From Streptomyces sp. AC1-42W (GTDB taxonomy: Bacteria > Actinomycetota > Actinomycetes > Streptomycetales > Streptomycetaceae): a stretch of 64,000 bases of DNA. The stretch lies in assembly GCF_003248355.1 (NCBI RefSeq), contig NZ_QKWY01000002.1, forward strand, positions 806,001 to 870,000. The letters are read 5' to 3'. This document shows positions 52,491 through 61,933 of the stretch, in pieces. The position numbers and the translations under genes were made by a program. The notes below the pieces were generated by a model. That model saw nothing but the letters and a program-made list of their open reading frames with translations. It did not search any database and was not told the origin of the DNA. Numbering within the stretch: position 1 is the first letter of the stretch; every line of letters starts with the position of its first letter.

Positions 52491-53546
52491 GTGCAGGAAC
52501 TCCACGACGCGCCCCTCGCCCCCCTGACCACCTTCCGGCTCGGCGGCCCCGCCACCCGGCTGCTCACCGCCACCACGGACGACGAAGTGGTCGAAGCCGT
52601 CCGCGAGGCCGACGACAGCGGCACCCCGCTCCTGGTCATCGGCGGCGGCAGCAACCTCGTCATCGGGGACAAGGGCTTCGAGGGCACCGCCCTGCGCATC
52701 GCCACCAAGGGCTTCGTCCTGGACGGCGGCTCCCTGGAACTGGCCGCAGGCGAGGTCTGGACCGACGCCGTCGCCCGCACCGTGGAAGCCGGGCTCGCCG
52801 GCCTCGAATGCCTCGCCGGAATCCCCGGCTCCGCGGGCGCGACCCCGATCCAGAACGTCGGGGCCTACGGCCAGGAGGTGTCCGCCACCATCACCGAGGT
52901 CGTCGCCTACGACCGGCGCAGCCGGGAAACGGTCGTCCTGCCCAACTCCGAGTGCGCGTTCTCCTACCGGCACAGCCGCTTCAAGGCCGAACCCGACCGG
53001 TACGTCGTGCTGCGCGTCCGCTTCGGCCTGGAGGAGTCCGGCGGGCTGTCGGCACCCCTGAAGTACCCCGAGACCGCACGGGCCATGGGCGTCGCGGAGG
53101 GGGACCGCGTTCCTGCGGCGGACGCCCGCGAAACCGTGCTCCGGCTGCGCGCCGGCAAGGGCATGGTGCTCGACCCGGAGGACCACGACACCTGGTCGGC
53201 CGGGTCCTTCTTCACCAACCCGATCCTGGAGCGGGACGCCTTCGACGCGTTCCTGGCCCGCGTCGCCGACCGGCTCGGACCCGACGTCACGCCCCCCGCC
53301 TTCCCGGCCGGTGACGGGCGTACGAAGACCTCCGCCGCCTGGCTCATCGACCGGGCCGGCTTCACCAAGGGCTACGGCACCGGACCCGCCCGCATCTCCA
53401 CCAAGCACACCCTCGCCCTCACCAACCGGGGCGCGGCGACCACCGAGGACCTGCTCGCCCTGGCCCGCGAGGTCGTCGCCGGGGTGCACGCGGCCTTCGG
53501 CGTCACCCTCGTCAACGAGCCGGTGACCGTGGGCGTCAGCCTGTAG
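52491..53546 (+). CDS. murB: UDP-N-acetylenolpyruvoylglucosamine reductase
   Basis: A 351-aa flavoprotein that makes UDP-MurNAc for peptidoglycan. FAD-binding LLVIGGGSNLVIGDKGF, IPGSAGATPIQNVGAYGQEV, YRHSRFK and SAGSFFTNP (catalytic Ser) are present. GTG 52491 has no ribosome site, but a -10-like GTATCC lies about 8 bases upstream, which suggests a leaderless mRNA. Confidence 0.94.
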   Translation: MQELHDAPLAPLTTFRLGGPATRLLTATTDDEVVEAVREADDSGTPLLVIGGGSNLVIGDKGFEGTALRIATKGFVLDGGSLELAAGEVWTDAVARTVEAGLAGLECLAGIPGSAGATPIQNVGAYGQEVSATITEVVAYDRRSRETVVLPNSECAFSYRHSRFKAEPDRYVVLRVRFGLEESGGLSAPLKYPETARAMGVAEGDRVPAADARETVLRLRAGKGMVLDPEDHDTWSAGSFFTNPILERDAFDAFLARVADRLGPDVTPPAFPAGDGRTKTSAAWLIDRAGFTKGYGTGPARISTKHTLALTNRGAATTEDLLALAREVVAGVHAAFGVTLVNEPVTVGVSL

Positions 53547-53566
53547 GGCTCGGAAGCCCGCAGGGC

Positions 53567-54589
53567 TCAGACCGGAGGACCGGCCAGCCAGGCGTCCACG
53601 CCCGCCAGCAGCTCCGCCCGCACCGGCTCGGGCGCCGTGGACCCGCGCACCGACTGGCGGGCCAGCTCGGCCAGCTCCTCGTCCGTGAACGCGTGGTGGC
53701 GGCGCACCAGGTCGTACTGCGCGGCCAGCCGGGAACCGAACAGCAGCGGGTCGTCCGCGCCGAGCGCCATCGGCACGCCCGCGTCGAACAGAGTGCGCAG
53801 GGGGACATCGGCGGGCTTCTCGTAGACGCCGAGCGCCACATTGGACGCCGGGCACACCTCGCAGGTCACCCCGGACTCCGCCAGCCGGCGCAGCAGCCGG
53901 GGGTCCTCGGCCGCCCGCACGCCGTGCCCGACGCGCACGGCGTCCAGGTCGTCCAGGCAGTCCCGGACGCTGGAGGGGCCCGACAGCTCGCCGCCGTGCG
54001 GAGCGGCCAGCAGCCCGCCCTCGCGCGCGATGGCGAAGGCCCGGTCGAAGTCGCGGGCCATGCCCCGCCGCTCGTCGTTGGAGAGGCCGAAGCCGACGAC
54101 GCCCCGGTCCGCGTACCGCACGGCGAGCCGTGCCAGGGTCCGCGCGTCCAGCGGGTGCTTCATCCGGTTCGCGGCGATCACCACCCGGATCGGCAGCCCG
54201 GTCGCGCGCGAGGCGGAGTCCACCGCGTCGAGGATGATCTCGATCGCCGGGATCAGACCGCCGAGCAGCGGCGCGTACGAGGTGGGGTCGACCTGGATCT
54301 CCAGCCAGCGGGACCCGTCCGCCACGTCCTCCTGGGCGGCCTCGCGCACCAGGCGCTGGATGTCCTCGGGGGCCCGCAGACAGGACCGGGCGATGTCGTA
54401 GAGGCGCTGGAAGCGGAACCAGCCCCGTTCGTCCGTCGCCCGCAATTTGGGCGGCTCGCCGCCGGTCAGGGCCTCGGGCAGCCGCACCCCGTACTTGTCG
54501 GCGAGTTCCAGCAGCGTCGTGGGACGCATCGACCCGGTGAAGTGCAGGTGCAGGTGGGCCTTGGGCAACAGACGTACATCACGCTCCAT
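53567..54589 (-). CDS. add: Adenosine deaminase-family protein
   Basis: A 340-aa zinc deaminase. Zinc His pair in KAHLHLHFTGS, catalytic APHGGELSG (Glu), RVGHGVRA (His) and LGADDPLLFG (Asp) are intact. It converts adenosine to inosine or acts on a related purine; the HFTGS segment differs from the classic HLDGS, so adenine-like substrates cannot be excluded. ATG 54589 is chosen; 54607 adds six residues. Confidence 0.88.
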   Translation of the reverse strand: MERDVRLLPKAHLHLHFTGSMRPTTLLELADKYGVRLPEALTGGEPPKLRATDERGWFRFQRLYDIARSCLRAPEDIQRLVREAAQEDVADGSRWLEIQVDPTSYAPLLGGLIPAIEIILDAVDSASRATGLPIRVVIAANRMKHPLDARTLARLAVRYADRGVVGFGLSNDERRGMARDFDRAFAIAREGGLLAAPHGGELSGPSSVRDCLDDLDAVRVGHGVRAAEDPRLLRRLAESGVTCEVCPASNVALGVYEKPADVPLRTLFDAGVPMALGADDPLLFGSRLAAQYDLVRRHHAFTDEELAELARQSVRGSTAPEPVRAELLAGVDAWLAGPPV

Positions 54590-54662
54590 CCCCAGATCCT
54601 GCCGCACGGAAGGGGCGGCGCGGTAGCCGCTTTCCCCATCGGAGTGCCCCTCGAACGCGAAA

Positions 54663-54690
54663 GCGACCCCCGGCCGGGGCCGGGAGTCGC
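54663..54690 (-). terminator. Terminator after aspC
   Basis: GCGACCCCCGGC (54663-54674) pairs with GCCGGGAGTCGC (54679-54690) with one mismatch, just past the aspC stop. Confidence 0.65.
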
Positions 54691-54723
54691 TCGTACGGCG
54701 GGGGAGGCGGGCCCCCGCTGGGG

Positions 54724-55950
<1,227 letters not shown>

Positions 55951-56175
55951 GCCCCCCATGCTCCCAGACCGTTTTCCTTGTCGGCACACGGGTTTCAGGG
56001 ACCGGACAGCACTCGGACGGCATGCGGACACGAAGCGGTCGGGAGCGGTCAGGATCTTTCTGTTCGACGCCGGGCCGCTGAGCACGTACACTCACCTGTC
56101 GTTGGCCTTCACCAGCCGCACCGTTCCTGCACTCGGGTCTTCCGGGAACATGCGGTAGGTTGGTGGAAACCACAA

Positions 56176-56248
56176 AGGGTCGTAGCTCAATTGGTAGAGC
56201 ACTGGTCTCCAAAACCAGCGGTTGGGGGTTCAAGTCCCTCCGGCCCTG
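56176..56248 (+). tRNA. tRNA-Trp (CCA)
   Basis: A 73-base tRNA, acceptor AGGGTCG/CGGCCCT, anticodon CCA in CTCCAAA. Placed directly upstream of secE, as in many bacteria; probably co-transcribed with it. Confidence 0.95.
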
Positions 56249-56354
56249 CTACACACCCCTTCGCCAGGGGGTGTGCGCATGTACGTACTTCAATGCACCG
56301 CCGTGCGGCTCCACCGGGCGCGGCACGGCCACGACCCGGAATCAGGTGAGAAGC

Positions 56355-56642
56355 GTGACGGACGCCGTGGGCTCCATCGACAAGCCTGATGCCGAGGACG
56401 AAGCGCCCGAGTCCAAGAAGAAGGCCCGGAAGGGCGGCAAGCGCGGCAAGAAGGGCCCCCTGGGCCGTCTCGCGCTCTTCTACCGTCAGATCGTCGCCGA
56501 GCTGCGCAAGGTCGTCTGGCCGACGCGCAACGAGCTGTCGACGTACGCCACTGTGGTGATCGTGTTCGTGGTCGTCATGATCGGGCTCGTCACTGTGATG
56601 GACTTCGGTTTCGCGCGGGTCATCAAGTACGTCTTCGGCTGA
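56355..56642 (+). CDS. secE: Preprotein translocase subunit SecE
   Basis: A 95-aa protein with a basic Lys-rich N-terminus and one membrane helix (YATVVIVFVVVMIGLVTVMD); FYRQIVAELRKVVWPTRNEL is the conserved amphipathic segment. Essential part of the SecYEG channel. GTG 56355. Confidence 0.94.
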   Translation: MTDAVGSIDKPDAEDEAPESKKKARKGGKRGKKGPLGRLALFYRQIVAELRKVVWPTRNELSTYATVVIVFVVVMIGLVTVMDFGFARVIKYVFG

Positions 56643-56647
56643 TCCAC

Positions 56648-56678
56648 GCGAAGGGCGCCTGCTGGGCGCCCCTTTCGC
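56648..56678 (+). terminator. Hairpin between secE and nusG
   Basis: GCGAAGGGCGCC and GGCGCCCCTTTCGC form a stem with one or two bulges; could partly end the secE transcript or be an attenuator before nusG. Confidence 0.6.
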
Positions 56679-56713
56679 ATGTACCACCCATTTGTATCCA
56701 GGAAGAAGCCACC

Positions 56714-57535
56714 GTGTCTGACCCGAACCTGAACGACGCCGGCGAGCCGACGGCGGGCGACTTCGAGTCCGCCGAGAACGAGCGGCCCGACATCGTCGAG
56801 GCGGCGGACGCCGAGGAGTCGGACGGGGCCGAGGCCACCGAGACCGACACCGACGAGGCGGCCGCCGAGGAGCCCGCGGACGCCGAGGCCGAGGAGGAGG
56901 CCGAGCCGGCCGAGCCCGTCGACCCGGTGACCGCCCTGCGCGAGGAGCTTCGCGGACTGCCGGGCGAGTGGTACGTCATCCACACGTACGCCGGTTACGA
57001 GAAGCGTGTGAAGGCCAACCTGGAGCAGCGCGCCGTCTCGCTGAACGTGGAGGAGTTCATCTATCAGGCCGAGGTGCCTGAAGAGGAAATCGTCCAGATC
57101 AAGAACGGTGAGCGCAAGAACGTCCGCCAGAACAAGCTGCCCGGCTACGTCCTGGTGCGCATGGACCTGACGAACGAGTCCTGGGGCGTCGTCCGCAACA
57201 CCCCCGGTGTCACCGGCTTCGTGGGCAACGCCTACGACCCGTACCCGCTGACCCTGGACGAGATCGTCAAGATGCTCGCCCCGGAGGCCGAGGAGAAGGC
57301 CGCCCGCGAGGCCGCCGAGGCCGAGGGCAAGCCGGCTCCGGCCCGCAAGGTCGAGGTCCAGGTGCTCGACTTCGAGGTCGGCGACTCCGTCACCGTCACC
57401 GACGGCCCGTTCGCGACGCTGCAGGCGACGATCAACGAGATCAACGCCGACTCGAAGAAGGTCAAGGGCCTCGTCGAGATCTTCGGCCGCGAGACCCCGG
57501 TCGAGCTCAGCTTCGACCAGATCCAGAAGAACTGA
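56714..57535 (+). CDS. nusG: Transcription termination/antitermination factor NusG
   Basis: A 273-aa factor. The first about 80 residues are an acidic extension (ADAEESDGAEATETDTDEAA). The NGN domain follows (WYVIHTYAGYEKRVKANLEQ, NKLPGYVLVRMDLT), then a KOW domain (VGDSVTVTDGPFATLQATIN). Binds RNA polymerase and Rho. GTG start. Confidence 0.95.
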   Translation: MSDPNLNDAGEPTAGDFESAENERPDIVEAADAEESDGAEATETDTDEAAAEEPADAEAEEEAEPAEPVDPVTALREELRGLPGEWYVIHTYAGYEKRVKANLEQRAVSLNVEEFIYQAEVPEEEIVQIKNGERKNVRQNKLPGYVLVRMDLTNESWGVVRNTPGVTGFVGNAYDPYPLTLDEIVKMLAPEAEEKAAREAAEAEGKPAPARKVEVQVLDFEVGDSVTVTDGPFATLQATINEINADSKKVKGLVEIFGRETPVELSFDQIQKN

Positions 57536-57568
57536 GCGTTCCGCCCGCTTCTGGACACATGCCTACCG

Positions 57569-57607
57569 AGCAGGTCAGACAGGCTGTCGCAGCCGGTCTG
57601 ACCTGCT
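57569..57607 (+). terminator. Strong terminator after nusG
   Basis: AGCAGGTCAGAC pairs with GTCTGACCTGCT (12 perfect bp) followed by TGGTTTTTGG, a canonical intrinsic terminator. rplK probably has its own promoter in 57608-57700. Confidence 0.88.
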
Positions 57608-57711
57608 TGGTTTTTGGTCGCGCAGCTATACCCGTTATCGTTGTGCGGTATGCCTGCATCCGGATGACCGGATGACGGCGAAACACTCTCACTAGGACCC
57701 GGAGAGAGCAC

Positions 57712-58146
57712 ATGCCTCCCAAGAAGAAGAAGGTCACGGGGCTTATCAAGCTCCAGATCAACGCCGGTGCGGCCAACCCGGCCCCGCCGGTCGGCCCCGC
57801 ACTGGGTCAGCACGGCGTCAACATCATGGAGTTCTGCAAGGCCTACAACGCCGCGACCGAGTCGCAGCGTGGCATGGTCGTGCCGGTGGAGATCACGGTC
57901 TACGAGGACCGCTCCTTCACCTTCATCACCAAGACTCCGCCGGCCGCCAAGCTGATCCTCAAGGCAGCGGGTGTGGACAAGGGCTCCGGCGAGCCGCACA
58001 AGACCAAGGTCGCCAAGCTGACGGCCGCCCAGGTCCGCGAGATCGCCACGACGAAGCTCCCCGACCTGAACGCCAACGACCTCGACGCCGCGTCGAAGAT
58101 CATCGAAGGCACCGCCCGCTCCATGGGCATCACGGTCGAAGGCTGA
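57712..58146 (+). CDS. rplK: 50S ribosomal protein L11
   Basis: A 144-aa protein (MPPKKKKVTGLIKLQINAGA, GPALGQHGVNIMEFCKAYN). Forms the thiopeptide/stringent-factor binding site on 23S rRNA. GGAGAG precedes ATG 57712. Confidence 0.96.
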   Translation: MPPKKKKVTGLIKLQINAGAANPAPPVGPALGQHGVNIMEFCKAYNAATESQRGMVVPVEITVYEDRSFTFITKTPPAAKLILKAAGVDKGSGEPHKTKVAKLTAAQVREIATTKLPDLNANDLDAASKIIEGTARSMGITVEG

Positions 58147-58226
58147 ATCAGCCCCACCCCCTCAGTGGCAGGACCAAGCGCTGGTCCGCACCACGACTCC
58201 ACACTCTGAAACCATCAGGAGTAGAA

Positions 58227-58949
58227 GTGAAGCGCAGCAAGAACCTCCGCGCTGCGGACGCCAAGATCGACCGGGAGCGCCTGTACGCCCCGCTCGAGGC
58301 CGTCCGCCTCGCCAAGGAGACCGCCACCACGAAGTTCGACGGCACCGTCGAGGTCGCCTTCCGCCTGGGTGTCGACCCGCGCAAGGCCGACCAGATGGTC
58401 CGCGGCACCGTGAACCTCCCGCACGGCACCGGCAAGACCGCCCGGGTCCTGGTCTTCGCGACCGGTGACCGTGCTGCGGCCGCGGAAGCCGCCGGAGCCG
58501 ACATCGTCGGCGCCGACGAGCTGATCGACGAGGTGGCGAAGGGCCGTCTGGACTTCGACGCCGTCGTCGCGACCCCGGACCTCATGGGCAAGGTCGGCCG
58601 CCTCGGCCGCGTGCTCGGTCCGCGTGGTCTGATGCCGAACCCGAAGACCGGCACCGTCACCCCCGATGTCGCCAAGGCTGTCACCGACATCAAGGGCGGC
58701 AAGATCGAGTTCCGCGTCGACAAGCACTCGAACCTGCACTTCATCATCGGCAAGGTCTCCTTCGACGACACCAAGCTGGTCGAGAACTACGCGGCCGCGC
58801 TGGAGGAGGTCCTCCGGCTCAAGCCGTCCGCCGCGAAGGGCCGCTACGTCAAGAAGGCCGCCCTGGCCACCACCATGGGCCCCGGCATCCCGCTGGACCC
58901 GAACCGCACCCGTAACCTCCTCGTCGAGGAGGACCCGGCCGCCGTCTGA
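58227..58949 (+). CDS. rplA: 50S ribosomal protein L1
   Basis: A 240-aa protein (FDGTVEVAFRLGVDPRKADQ, LGRVLGPRGLMPNPKTGTV, GKIEFRVDKHSNLH). Usually autoregulates the L11-L1 operon. AGGAG lies before GTG 58227. Confidence 0.96.
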   Translation: MKRSKNLRAADAKIDRERLYAPLEAVRLAKETATTKFDGTVEVAFRLGVDPRKADQMVRGTVNLPHGTGKTARVLVFATGDRAAAAEAAGADIVGADELIDEVAKGRLDFDAVVATPDLMGKVGRLGRVLGPRGLMPNPKTGTVTPDVAKAVTDIKGGKIEFRVDKHSNLHFIIGKVSFDDTKLVENYAAALEEVLRLKPSAAKGRYVKKAALATTMGPGIPLDPNRTRNLLVEEDPAAV

Positions 58950-59107
58950 GCCTCCGCGCTCGTACGACCGTCGCGTCACGTGTGACATAGGGCGGGCCCC
59001 GCAACCTTTCGAGGTGCGGGGCTCGTCCTCATTCGTACGTGGACACGACTGTCGGCGCCCTGCACTAGCGTGTGCGATCGAGAGTCGAACGAGGGGTGGA
59101 ATCGCAG

Positions 59108-60028
59108 ATGCAGAGCAATACCGTACGGCGCGTGGGCCTGGCCGTGGCTGTCGCGGCGGCACTGACCTCCGTCGCTGCCTGTGGCGGCTCCGACGACGCC
59201 GGCACGAGCAAGGACGCGGGCAAGAAGAACGACCGCGGCAGTTCCGTGGTGAAGGTCGACCCGATCGCCGCGCTGGTCGCCGTGCAGAAGAAGACCGGCC
59301 AGGCGCAGTCGGCCCGGATCGAGGGCGAGACCTCCATGGGCACCATGATGACCATGAAGCAGAAGGGTGTCATGGACTGGACCGACGGGGTCACCGGCAC
59401 CATGGAGATCTCGTACACCGGTGGTTCCATGGCCGACACCATGAAGCAGGCCGGTGGCAGCGGCACCATGGAGGCCCGCTACTTCAAGGACGGCTACGCG
59501 GCCAACATGGGCGACGCCCTGGCCCAGCAGACCGGCGGCAAGAGCTGGATCAGCTACAGCTACGACGACCTGGCCCAGCTGGCCGGCGCCTCGGGCGCGG
59601 TCCTCAAGGACCAGATGCAGAACAGCACCCCCGAGCAGGGCGTGAAGTCGCTGCTGGCCTCCGGTGACGTGAAGAAGGTCGGCCAGGAGGACGTCCGCGG
59701 CGTCAGCACCACGCACTACTCCGGCACGGTCGACGTCGCCGACCTGACCGCCAAGAACAGCAGCCTCACCGCCGACGAGCTGGACGCGCTCAAGAAGCAG
59801 CTGGCGGACGCCGGAATCACCACGGAGACCATCGACATCTGGGTCGACGAGAACGACCTCCTGGTGAAGAAGACCGAGCGCGGCGAGATGAAGACCGGCG
59901 AGCTGAACTCCACGGTCTACTACAGCGACTACGGCACCGAGGTCACGGTGGAGCGCCCGCCGGCCGCCCAGACCGTCGACTTCACCGACCTGATGCAGCA
60001 GGGGGCCGGCACCGGCGCGGCGTCCTGA
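59108..60028 (+). CDS. Lipoprotein, LppX/LprG-like
   Basis: A 306-aa lipoprotein. The signal peptide ends in a lipobox (LTSVAAC, Cys about 26), followed by a linker and an antiparallel-beta domain with Met-rich stretch (GTMMTMKQKGVMDWTDG). It resembles mycobacterial LppX/LprG lipid carriers and the LolA-like gene at 11109. It sits between rplA and rplJ, outside their translational units. Ligand not known. Confidence 0.85.
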   Translation: MQSNTVRRVGLAVAVAAALTSVAACGGSDDAGTSKDAGKKNDRGSSVVKVDPIAALVAVQKKTGQAQSARIEGETSMGTMMTMKQKGVMDWTDGVTGTMEISYTGGSMADTMKQAGGSGTMEARYFKDGYAANMGDALAQQTGGKSWISYSYDDLAQLAGASGAVLKDQMQNSTPEQGVKSLLASGDVKKVGQEDVRGVSTTHYSGTVDVADLTAKNSSLTADELDALKKQLADAGITTETIDIWVDENDLLVKKTERGEMKTGELNSTVYYSDYGTEVTVERPPAAQTVDFTDLMQQGAGTGAAS

Positions 60029-60089
60029 CCCCCGTACCCGTCACCGAGCCCCGGAGCCGGGCCGATTTGCCCGGCGCGACTTCGGTCGC

Positions 60090-60300
60090 GTACTCTTCTG
60101 CAGAAGCCAAAGACCGCTGGTCGTTGCCCGGATTCCGCAAGGAGTCGGCAACCGAAGGCTCCGTTCATACGGACGACCTGCGCAGGTGACTGTGGAAAGC
60201 TCCCGGACTTCGTTTCGGTCGAGCTACGCCCTGGCGCCTGCGCCGGGGCGTTTCGTCTTTCCGGGTCCTTTTGAGCGGTCCTCATCACCCGGAAGGAGGC
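60090..60300 (+). ncRNA. L10-type leader of the rplJL operon
   Basis: The 210-base untranslated region before rplJ holds pairing segments (GCCGGGCCG-like, GGTCGTTGCC with GGCAACC, GCGCCTGCGCCGG) in the position of the autoregulatory L10 leader, where L10(L12)4 represses translation. This is based on position and pairing; a covariance-model match would be needed to confirm it. Confidence 0.6.
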
Positions 60301-60307
60301 CGACCCT

Positions 60308-60865
60308 ATGGCGACGCCCGACAAGGCTGCCGCGGTAGCCGAGCTCGCGGACCAGTTCCGCAGCTCGAACGCCGCCGTGCTGACCGAGTACCGGGGTCTC
60401 ACCGTGGCTCAGCTCAAGCAGCTGCGCCGTTCGCTCGGTGAGAACGCCCAGTACGCCGTGGTGAAGAACACGCTGACCAAGATCGCGGCCAACGAGGCCG
60501 GGATCAACACGCTGGACGACCTGTTCGCGGGTCCGACGGCGGTTGCCTTCGTCACCGGTGACCCGGTGGAGTCGGCGAAGGGTCTTCGTGACTTCGCCAA
60601 GGAAAACCCGAACCTCATCATCAAGGGCGGTGTCCTTGACGGCAAGGCGCTGTCCGCCGATGAGATCAAGCAGCTCGCGGACCTCGAGTCCCGCGAGGTT
60701 CTGCTCGCCAAGCTGGCCGGTGCCATGAAGGGCAAGCAGACTCAGGCTGCGCAGCTCTTCCAGGCGCTGCCGTCGAAGTTCGTCCGCACCGCGGAAGCGC
60801 TTCGCGTCAAGTTGGAGGAGCAGGGCGGTGCCGGTACGCCGGCTCCCGCCGAGGCCGCCGAGTAA
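60308..60865 (+). CDS. rplJ: 50S ribosomal protein L10
   Basis: A 185-aa stalk base protein (LTEYRGLTVAQLKQLRRSLG, VVKNTLTKIAANEAG). GGAAGGAGG lies a few bases before ATG 60308. Confidence 0.96.
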   Translation: MATPDKAAAVAELADQFRSSNAAVLTEYRGLTVAQLKQLRRSLGENAQYAVVKNTLTKIAANEAGINTLDDLFAGPTAVAFVTGDPVESAKGLRDFAKENPNLIIKGGVLDGKALSADEIKQLADLESREVLLAKLAGAMKGKQTQAAQLFQALPSKFVRTAEALRVKLEEQGGAGTPAPAEAAE

Positions 60866-60949
60866 TCACGCTCAGCGGTCCAGCGGGCACCGTGTACGCC
60901 CGCCGACACATACATCCGGCACCTGCCGAATAGTGGAAGGACGCCTGTC

Positions 60950-61336
60950 ATGGCGAAGCTGTCCCAGGACGAACTGCTCGCTCAGTTCGAGGAGCTCACC
61001 CTCATCGAGCTCGCCGCCTTCGTGAAGGCCTTCGAGGAGAAGTTCGAGGTCACCGCCGCCGCGGCCGTCGCCGTTGCCGCCGGTCCGGCCCAGGGTGGCG
61101 GCGACGCCGCCGCCGTTGAGGAGCAGGACGAGTTCGACGTCATCCTCACCGCCGCCGGTGACAAGAAGATCCAGGTCATCAAGGTCGTGCGCGAGCTGAC
61201 CTCCCTCGGCCTGAAGGAGGCCAAGGACCTCGTCGACGGCGCCCCGAAGCCCGTCCTCGAGAAGGTCGCGAAGGAGGCCGCCGACAAGGCTGCCGAGTCC
61301 CTCAAGGGCGCCGGCGCCTCCGTCGAGGTCAAGTGA
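60950..61336 (+). CDS. rplL: 50S ribosomal protein L7/L12
   Basis: A 128-aa stalk protein: N-terminal dimer domain, Ala/Val-rich hinge and C-terminal LKEAKDLVDGAPKPVLEKVA. ATG 60950, with GGAAGGA upstream. Confidence 0.96.
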   Translation: MAKLSQDELLAQFEELTLIELAAFVKAFEEKFEVTAAAAVAVAAGPAQGGGDAAAVEEQDEFDVILTAAGDKKIQVIKVVRELTSLGLKEAKDLVDGAPKPVLEKVAKEAADKAAESLKGAGASVEVK

Positions 61337-61394
61337 CCCTGAGAGTCCTCTGACTCCCCAGGACACCCGTGCCGCGAGGCACGGAGTCACATCG

Positions 61395-61430
61395 CGAAAG
61401 GCGATCACCCGTTCGGGTGGTCGCCTTTCG
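61395..61430 (+). terminator. Terminator/attenuator between rplL and rpoB
   Basis: CGAAAGGCGATCACCCG pairs with CGGGTGGTCGCCTTTCG, 17 bp with one G-T pair and a two-base TT loop. A smaller stem (CCGTGCC-GCGA-GGCACGG) lies just before it at about 61368-61384. It likely trims rplJL messages relative to rpoB. The 61431-61742 stretch shows no convincing gene, only short Arg/Pro-rich frames. Confidence 0.8.
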
Positions 61431-61742
61431 GCGTACTGGCGGAGGGTGCCTTGCCCTTCCCGCGTTGACGAGTATGGTGATCTTCGCCGTGCCCTTCACG
61501 CGGGGCACGCGGCCGCCGTCGAGGGGCGGTGTCCGCGGGGGCCCGGGGGCCGGTCGGGCCGAGGGGGCCTTGACGAACCGCACGCGGCGCGCAATTCTCA
61601 AGGCGCGTCGCCGAATCGATCCGAATCCGAGGCATGGATCGGTGGCGGAGCGGGCAGTAAAGAAGAGCGCACCCCGCGCAGGGCTGGACATAGGTGTTGA
61701 GAACAGCTGGTGAGCGATACGTGGGTCTTTGAGAACCCCGAC

Positions 61743-61771
61743 TGGACATCAGTGTGGCACTTGGCTACACT
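61743..61771 (+). promoter_or_regulatory. rpoB promoter
   Basis: TGGACA (61743-61748) and TACACT (61766-61771) at an ideal 17-base spacing, predicting a start near 61778 and a leader of about 155 bases. Confidence 0.75.
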
Positions 61772-61933
61772 GACCCTTTGCGCTGCCTGTTAGCTGCCTC
61801 CTGCCCGTCACCAGGGGCATACCCATCTTGTGCACCGTGAGCCGGACCATCCCTGACCTGGGATATCTGCCCACATGTCCAACCTGGGACCGGTACGCGC
61901 GTAGTGAGTCCGAGCCCTCGGAAGGACCCCCTC

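Noticed and set aside
61446..61713. Two short frames between rplL and rpoB
   Set aside because: Low-complexity Arg/Pro/Gly sequences with no ribosome site; the region has promoter and terminator signals instead.
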